From Streptomyces sp. NRRL S-337 (lineage in GTDB: Bacteria; Actinomycetota; Actinomycetes; Streptomycetales; Streptomycetaceae): DNA of 10,097 nucleotides. Positions 6,353 through 10,097 of this stretch are shown here, in pieces. The position numbers and the translations under genes are program-made. The first letter of the stretch is position 1. Each line of letters starts with the position of its first letter. The stretch spans positions 1 to 10,097 of the forward strand of contig NZ_JOIX01000135.1 in assembly GCF_000720175.1 (NCBI RefSeq), in the 5' to 3' direction. A model generated the notes under the pieces. It ran no database searches, was not told the origin of the DNA, and worked only from the letters and a program-made list of their open reading frames with translations.

Positions 6353-7009
6353 GTGAGCGCCGCCGAGCCCGAGCAGCCCGTCGCCGATGACGATCAGTCG
6401 CATGTTCCGCCGCTGACCACGCGCGTCGTGATCGCGGAGGACGAGGCCCTCATCCGTCTCGATCTCAAAGAGATGCTGGAGGAGGAGGGCTATACCGTCG
6501 TCGGCGAGGCCGGTGACGGGCAGACCGCCGTCGAGCTGGCCCGGGAGCACCGTCCCGATCTGGTGATCCTGGACGTGAAGATGCCGGTGCTGGACGGTAT
6601 CTCGGCGGCCGAGAAGATCGCCGAGGAGAGCATCGCGCCGGTGCTGATGCTGACCGCGTTCTCCCAGCGGGAGCTGGTCGAGCGGGCGCGGGATGCGGGC
6701 GCGATGGCGTATCTGGTGAAGCCGTTCTCGAAGAGCGATGTGGTGCCGGCGATCGAGATGGCGGTGAGCCGGTTCACCGAGCTGAAGACGCTGGAGAAGG
6801 AGGTCGCCGACCTCACGCAGCGGCTGGAGACGCGCAAGCTGGTGGACCGGGCGAAGAGCATTCTGCAGACGCAGTACGGGCTGACCGAGCCGGCCGCTTT
6901 CCGGTGGATCCAGAAGACGTCGATGGACCGGCGGCTGTCGATGCAGCAGGTCGCGGAGGCGGTCATCGAGGACGCCGAGGAGAAGAAGCAGCAGAAGAAG
7001 GAGCAGTAG
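6353..7009 (+). CDS. pdtaR: Receiver-ANTAR response regulator (PdtaR type)
   Basis: A 218-residue cytosolic response regulator that binds RNA through a C-terminal ANTAR domain and acts by transcription antitermination rather than DNA binding. The receiver domain (about 24-140) has the acidic pair E29/D30, phosphoacceptor D74 in LVILDVKMP, T101 and K123 in YLVKPFS. A coiled helix (about 142-162) leads into the ANTAR domain (about 158-210) with RKLVDRAKSILQTQYGLTEP and AFRWIQKTSMDRR. The end is Lys/Glu-rich. It resembles Mycobacterium PdtaR, the partner of histidine kinase PdtaS; no kinase gene is in this window, so it is an orphan here. The GTG at 6353 is preferred over ATGs at 6320 and 6341 because GAGGAG lies four bases upstream and a -10 box overlaps the region just before 6320. 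Its codons end mostly in G, unlike pyk. The family is certain; the RNA targets are unknown. Confidence 0.95.
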   Translation: MSAAEPEQPVADDDQSHVPPLTTRVVIAEDEALIRLDLKEMLEEEGYTVVGEAGDGQTAVELAREHRPDLVILDVKMPVLDGISAAEKIAEESIAPVLMLTAFSQRELVERARDAGAMAYLVKPFSKSDVVPAIEMAVSRFTELKTLEKEVADLTQRLETRKLVDRAKSILQTQYGLTEPAAFRWIQKTSMDRRLSMQQVAEAVIEDAEEKKQQKKEQ

Positions 7010-7031
7010 CGCGGCTCCGCACCGGGTGTGC

Positions 7032-7071
7032 GTGCGGCCCCGTACCGGTGGTGACCGGTGCGGGGCCGCAC
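7032..7071. terminator. Bidirectional hairpin terminator between the response regulator and livF
   Basis: GTGCGGCCCCGTACCGG (7032-7048) pairs with CCGGTGCGGGGCCGCAC (7055-7071) as 17 bp with one G-T wobble and a 6-base loop. It lies 22 bases after the response-regulator stop and 11 bases beyond the livF stop on the other strand. It is very stable, has no T-tract, and is well placed to end both convergent transcripts. Confidence 0.8.
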
Positions 7072-7082
7072 CCGTATGTGCC

Positions 7083-7799
7083 TCAGTCCTCGCCGAGGTA
7101 GGCCTTGCGGACGGATTCGTCGTGGAGGAGGTGGTGGCCGGTGCCGGAGAGGGCGATGCGGCCGATCTCCATGACGTGGGCGTGGTCGGCGAGGGTGAGG
7201 GCCGCCTGGGCGTTCTGTTCGACGAGGAGGATGGTGGTGCCTTGTTCGCGGAGTTCGCGGATGGTTTCCATGATCTTTTTCATCATGATCGGCGAGAGGC
7301 CCATGGAGGGTTCGTCGAGCATGAGGAGTTTGGGGCGGGACATGAGGGCGCGGCCCATGGCGAGCATTTGTTGTTCGCCGCCGGAGAGGGTGCCGGAGGC
7401 TTGTTTGCGGCGTTCTCCGAGGATGGGGAAGAGTTCGTAAACGCGCTGGATGTCTTTTTCGATGCCGTCCTTGTCCTTGCGGAGGAAGGCGCCGAGTTGC
7501 AGGTTTTCCTCGATGGTGAGGCGGGGGAAGAGGTGGCGGCCTTCGGGGGAGTGGGCGAGGCCGAGGGCGACGATTTTGTGGGCCGCGACTCCGGTGAGGG
7601 GTTTTCCGTCGAAGGTGATTCTTCCGGAGCTGGGCCTGAGGAGTCCGGAGAGGGTGCGGAGGGTGGTCGTCTTTCCGGCGCCGTTGGTGCCGATGAGGGT
7701 GACGACCTGGCCGGCTTCGACGGTGAAGGAGATGCCTTTGACGGCTTCGATCTTGCCGTAGGCGACCCGGAGGTCCTCGACCTCTAGCAGTGCGGTCAC
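7083..7799 (-). CDS. livF: Branched-chain amino-acid ABC transporter, ATPase LivF
   Basis: A 238-residue ATPase, one of the two nucleotide-binding subunits of the Liv (HAAT) importer for leucine, isoleucine and valine, on the cytoplasmic face of the membrane. Walker A is GTNGAGKT (37-44, K43), the signature LSGGEQQ (138-144), and Walker B KLLMLDEPS with D162/E163. Two LivF-specific traits are visible: the Q-loop reads SPEGR, and the switch position is VEQN rather than the usual His-containing motif. The full family length is present. The GTG start at 7799 overlaps the livG TGA stop by four bases (GTGA, 7796-7799), implying translational coupling. It is the last gene of the visible operon and ends before a strong hairpin. 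Other HAAT substrates (amides, urea) share this fold, so the substrate is inferred from the family. Confidence 0.96.
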   Translation of the reverse strand: MTALLEVEDLRVAYGKIEAVKGISFTVEAGQVVTLIGTNGAGKTTTLRTLSGLLRPSSGRITFDGKPLTGVAAHKIVALGLAHSPEGRHLFPRLTIEENLQLGAFLRKDKDGIEKDIQRVYELFPILGERRKQASGTLSGGEQQMLAMGRALMSRPKLLMLDEPSMGLSPIMMKKIMETIRELREQGTTILLVEQNAQAALTLADHAHVMEIGRIALSGTGHHLLHDESVRKAYLGED

Positions 7800-8752
7800 G
7801 GGGCTTCTCCCTTGGTGGTGCCGGGGGTGCTCTGCGCGTCGGCCACCGGGTCCGCCGCCGTGTCGGCCACTGCGTCGGCCGCGGCTTCGGCGGCGGCGAC
7901 CTCGGCCGCCTCGGCTTCTCCGGGGGCGCCGTCGAAGGGTTCGCCGAGGTAGGCGGCGACGACGCGTTCGTCGGCCTGGACGGTGTCGGAGGTGCCTTCG
8001 ACGAGTTTTTCGCCTTGGACGAGGACGGCGACGCGGTCGCAGAGGTTGAAGATGAAGCGCATGTCGTGCTCGATGACGAGGACGGCGATGCCTTTGTCGC
8101 GGATGGCGAGGACGAGTTCTTCGGTGGCCCGCGTTTCCTGGGGGTTCATTCCGGCGGTGGGTTCGTCGAGCAGGAGCAGGCCGGGTTCGGAGGCGAGGGC
8201 GCGGGCGATCTCCAGTTTGCGTTGTTCGCCGTAGGGGAGGTTGCGCGCGAGGTGGTCGCGTTTGTGGGCGAGGCCGATGAATTCGAGGAGTTCTGTGGCG
8301 CGTTCTTCGCTGGTGCGTTCGGCCTTTTTGAAGCCGGGGCTGCGGAGGAGGGCGGACCAGAGTCCTTCTTTGGTGCGGGTGTGGCGGCCGACGAGGACGT
8401 TTTCGAGGACGGTCATGTTGGCGAAGAGGCGGATGTTCTGGAAGGTGCGGGCGATGCCGGCTTTGGTGACGAGGTGGGGTTTGGGCGGGAGGACGGTGCC
8501 CCGGTAGGAGACGGTGCCTTCGGTGGGGACGTAAAGGCCGGTCAGGCAGTTGAAGAACGTCGTTTTCCCGGCGCCGTTGGGGCCGATGAGGCCGACGATT
8601 TCGCGGGGGTGGACGGTGAGGTCGACTCCTCGTACGGCGGTGAGTCCGCCGAAGCGCATGGTGACACCGTCGGCGCGGAGGACGGGGGTCTCGTCGGTGG
8701 GGGTGTTGTCGGTGGCGGGTGCGAGGGTGGGTGGAGTGGTCATGGTCGTCAC
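7796..8752 (-). CDS. livG: Branched-chain amino-acid ABC transporter, ATPase LivG, with Ala/Asp-rich C-terminal tail
   Basis: A 318-residue ATPase subunit of the same importer. Residues 1-22 are a Thr/Pro-rich lead. The core (about 23-272) has Walker A GPNGAGKTT (57-65), Q-loop Q105 in ARTFQNIRLF, the degenerate LivG signature LPYGEQR (172-178), Walker B LLLLDEPTAG with D196/E197, and switch H229 in VIEHD. Residues about 273-318 are an Ala/Asp/Glu/Val low-complexity tail absent from typical LivG proteins of about 255-270 residues; it is probably disordered. The start is taken as the GTG at 8752, whose GTGA overlaps the livM stop exactly as livF overlaps livG. An in-frame ATG three codons later (8743) is an alternative with no better ribosome-binding site. 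Confidence 0.95.
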   Translation of the reverse strand: MTTMTTPPTLAPATDNTPTDETPVLRADGVTMRFGGLTAVRGVDLTVHPREIVGLIGPNGAGKTTFFNCLTGLYVPTEGTVSYRGTVLPPKPHLVTKAGIARTFQNIRLFANMTVLENVLVGRHTRTKEGLWSALLRSPGFKKAERTSEERATELLEFIGLAHKRDHLARNLPYGEQRKLEIARALASEPGLLLLDEPTAGMNPQETRATEELVLAIRDKGIAVLVIEHDMRFIFNLCDRVAVLVQGEKLVEGTSDTVQADERVVAAYLGEPFDGAPGEAEAAEVAAAEAAADAVADTAADPVADAQSTPGTTKGEAP

Positions 8753-10097
8753 GCCTTTGCCTTGGTGACGCCGGTGGTGGCGGCTGGGTCGGGGAGGCGT
8801 TGGTCGGGCACGTCGAGTTGACCGGTTTCGTGGAATTCGAGTTGTTTGCGGCGGTCGGGGATGAGGCCTTCGGGGCGGAAGCGCATGAGGAGGACGAGGG
8901 CGATGCCGAAGAGAAGGAGTTGGTAGTCCTGGAGGAAGTCGAGTTTGGCGGGGATGAGGAAGAGGAGTGCGGCGCCGACGAGGGGGCCGCTGAGGGTGCC
9001 CATGCCGCCGAGGATGACCGCGGCGAGGAGGAAGGCGGAGTTGGGGGGCTGGGGTCCGGCGAACTGGAATTGTTCGGGGGTGGCGGTGGTGACGACGTGG
9101 GCGTGGACGGTGCCGGCGAGTCCGGCGAGGGCGGCGCCGAGGGCGAAGGCGAGCAGGCGGAGCCGGAAGCTGTTGATGCCCATGGCGACGGCGGCGGTTT
9201 CGTCCTCGCGGATGGCGATCCAGGCGCGGCCGATGCGGGAGGCCGCGGCGCGCCGGAAGACGAGGACGACGAAGGCGGTCACGAGGATCATCAGCAGGTA
9301 GTAGTTGCCGTAGGTGGCGACGGGGATGCCGAGGATGTCGTGGGGTTCGCCGAAGTTGAAGCCGAAGATCTCCAGGTTGGGGATGTTGGGGATGCCCATG
9401 GCGCCGTTGGTGATGTCGGGGCCGGTGGTGCCGTTGAGGTTGAGCATGGCGATGCGGAAGATCTCGCCGAAGCCGAGGGTGACGATGGCGAGGTAGTCAC
9501 CGCGTAGCCGGAGGGTGGGGGCACCGATGAGGACGCCGAAGACGAGGGAGGCGGCGGCTCCGGTGAGCAGGGCGGCCCAGAAGGGGAAGTGGAGGCCGAG
9601 GGCGGATTCGGGGGAGCCGGAGACGAGTGCCGCGGCGTAGGCGCCGACGCCGAGGAAGGCGACGTATCCGAGGTCGAGGAGGCCGGCGAGGCCGACGACG
9701 ACGTTGAGCCCGAGGGCGACGGTGGCGAAGATCAGGATGTTGGCACCGATGATCGTGTACTGGTCGGTGTCCTGGGTGAGGGGGAAGCTGGCGGCGGCGA
9801 GGAAGGCCGCGGTGAGGGCGACGCCGCGGTGTCGGTGGGTGAGTTCGGTGAGGCGTGCGATGAGTCCGGCGCGGTGGAGGGCGGGCACGGCGAGGGCGAT
9901 GAAGAGGAGGTAGCCGACGAAGGGGGCGCCGTCGTCGGTGTCGATGCCGTAGGTGAAGGCGATCAGTCCGGCGGCGAAGGCGGCGGCGATGGTCAGGATC
10001 TCGGCCCAGGGGGGGAGGGGGCGGCTGCGGGGCCGTAGGGGGCTGGCGGTGAGGAGCGTGGTGAGGCGTTGCCAGGGGTTCGCGGGTGGGGTGGTGG
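8749..10097 (-). CDS. livM: Branched-chain amino-acid ABC transporter, permease LivM, 5'-truncated
   Basis: The C-terminal 448 residues of a multi-spanning permease. The frame stays open to the right edge, so the GTG at 9888 is internal and the true start lies outside. About ten hydrophobic segments are visible, beginning with ILTIAAAFAAGLIAF and FVGYLLFIALAVPAL, which precede the usual LivM core. The core shows the family's GLNVVVGLAGLLDLGYVAF segment, the LAIVTLGFGEIFRI helix, the cytoplasmic coupling-loop sequence IGRAWIAIREDETAAVAMG, LLAFALGAALAGLAG, and the closing FRPEGLIP hallmark. A hydrophilic tail of about 35 residues follows. Typical LivM is 300-360 residues in most bacteria (E. 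coli about 425), so this one is long, with an extra N-terminal membrane region. It pairs with LivH, expected upstream beyond the window, and its stop overlaps the livG start by four bases. Confidence 0.95.
   Translation of the reverse strand, partial: TTPPANPWQRLTTLLTASPLRPRSRPLPPWAEILTIAAAFAAGLIAFTYGIDTDDGAPFVGYLLFIALAVPALHRAGLIARLTELTHRHRGVALTAAFLAAASFPLTQDTDQYTIIGANILIFATVALGLNVVVGLAGLLDLGYVAFLGVGAYAAALVSGSPESALGLHFPFWAALLTGAAASLVFGVLIGAPTLRLRGDYLAIVTLGFGEIFRIAMLNLNGTTGPDITNGAMGIPNIPNLEIFGFNFGEPHDILGIPVATYGNYYLLMILVTAFVVLVFRRAAASRIGRAWIAIREDETAAVAMGINSFRLRLLAFALGAALAGLAGTVHAHVVTTATPEQFQFAGPQPPNSAFLLAAVILGGMGTLSGPLVGAALLFLIPAKLDFLQDYQLLLFGIALVLLMRFRPEGLIPDRRKQLEFHETGQLDVPDQRLPDPAATTGVTKAKA

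Noticed and set aside
7790..8821. A 343-codon plus-strand Gly/Asp/Val-rich open frame opposite livG
   Set aside because: Composition is that of antisense to C-ending codons; no domain is recognisable and livG fully explains the region.

Overview
The window is high-GC actinobacterial DNA, almost certainly from a chromosome of Streptomyces or a close relative. The signs are extreme G+C with strong third-position bias, a Tat-exported nucleotidase, an ANTAR-type response regulator, a tRNA without an encoded CCA end, and the gene neighbourhood pyruvate kinase / ANTAR regulator / livMGF. No phage, transposon, CRISPR or biosynthetic cluster is visible.

Layout, left to right. (1) 1-890, plus strand: the C-terminal two thirds of a lysine/ornithine N-hydroxylase (siderophore type), cut by the left edge. 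(2) 975-2789, minus: a Tat-signal metallophosphoesterase / 5'-nucleotidase of the CpdB/UshA superfamily, convergent with gene 1. (3) 2969-3664, plus: a cytosolic SIMPL-domain protein, divergent from the nucleotidase and followed by a strong hairpin. (4) 3810-5246, plus: pyruvate kinase, with a -10 box placed so that the mRNA is probably leaderless. (5) 5298-6071, minus: a free-standing two-motif LAGLIDADG endonuclease-like protein with an N-terminal helix-turn-helix. (6) 6182-6254, minus: a 73-nt tRNA with anticodon CAA, flanked by two near-identical palindromic repeats. (7) 6353-7009, plus: a receiver-ANTAR response regulator (PdtaR type). (8) 7083-10097, minus: livF, livG and most of livM of a branched-chain amino-acid ABC importer. 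The three genes are joined by 4-base stop/start overlaps, and livM runs off the right edge.

The flanks are ordinary core metabolism: glycolysis, amino-acid uptake and extracellular nucleotide scavenging. The part worth attention is 5247-6352, between pyruvate kinase and the response regulator. Here a homing-endonuclease-like gene sits directly downstream of a tRNA that has a leucine anticodon (CAA) but a short, class I variable loop, unlike normal bacterial tRNA-Leu. The tRNA is bracketed by hairpin repeats, and the endonuclease stop codon lies inside a long hairpin shared with the convergent pyk gene. G/C strand skew also changes sign near this interval regardless of gene direction. That fits a rearrangement boundary or a mobile cassette, but this cannot be proven from the window alone.
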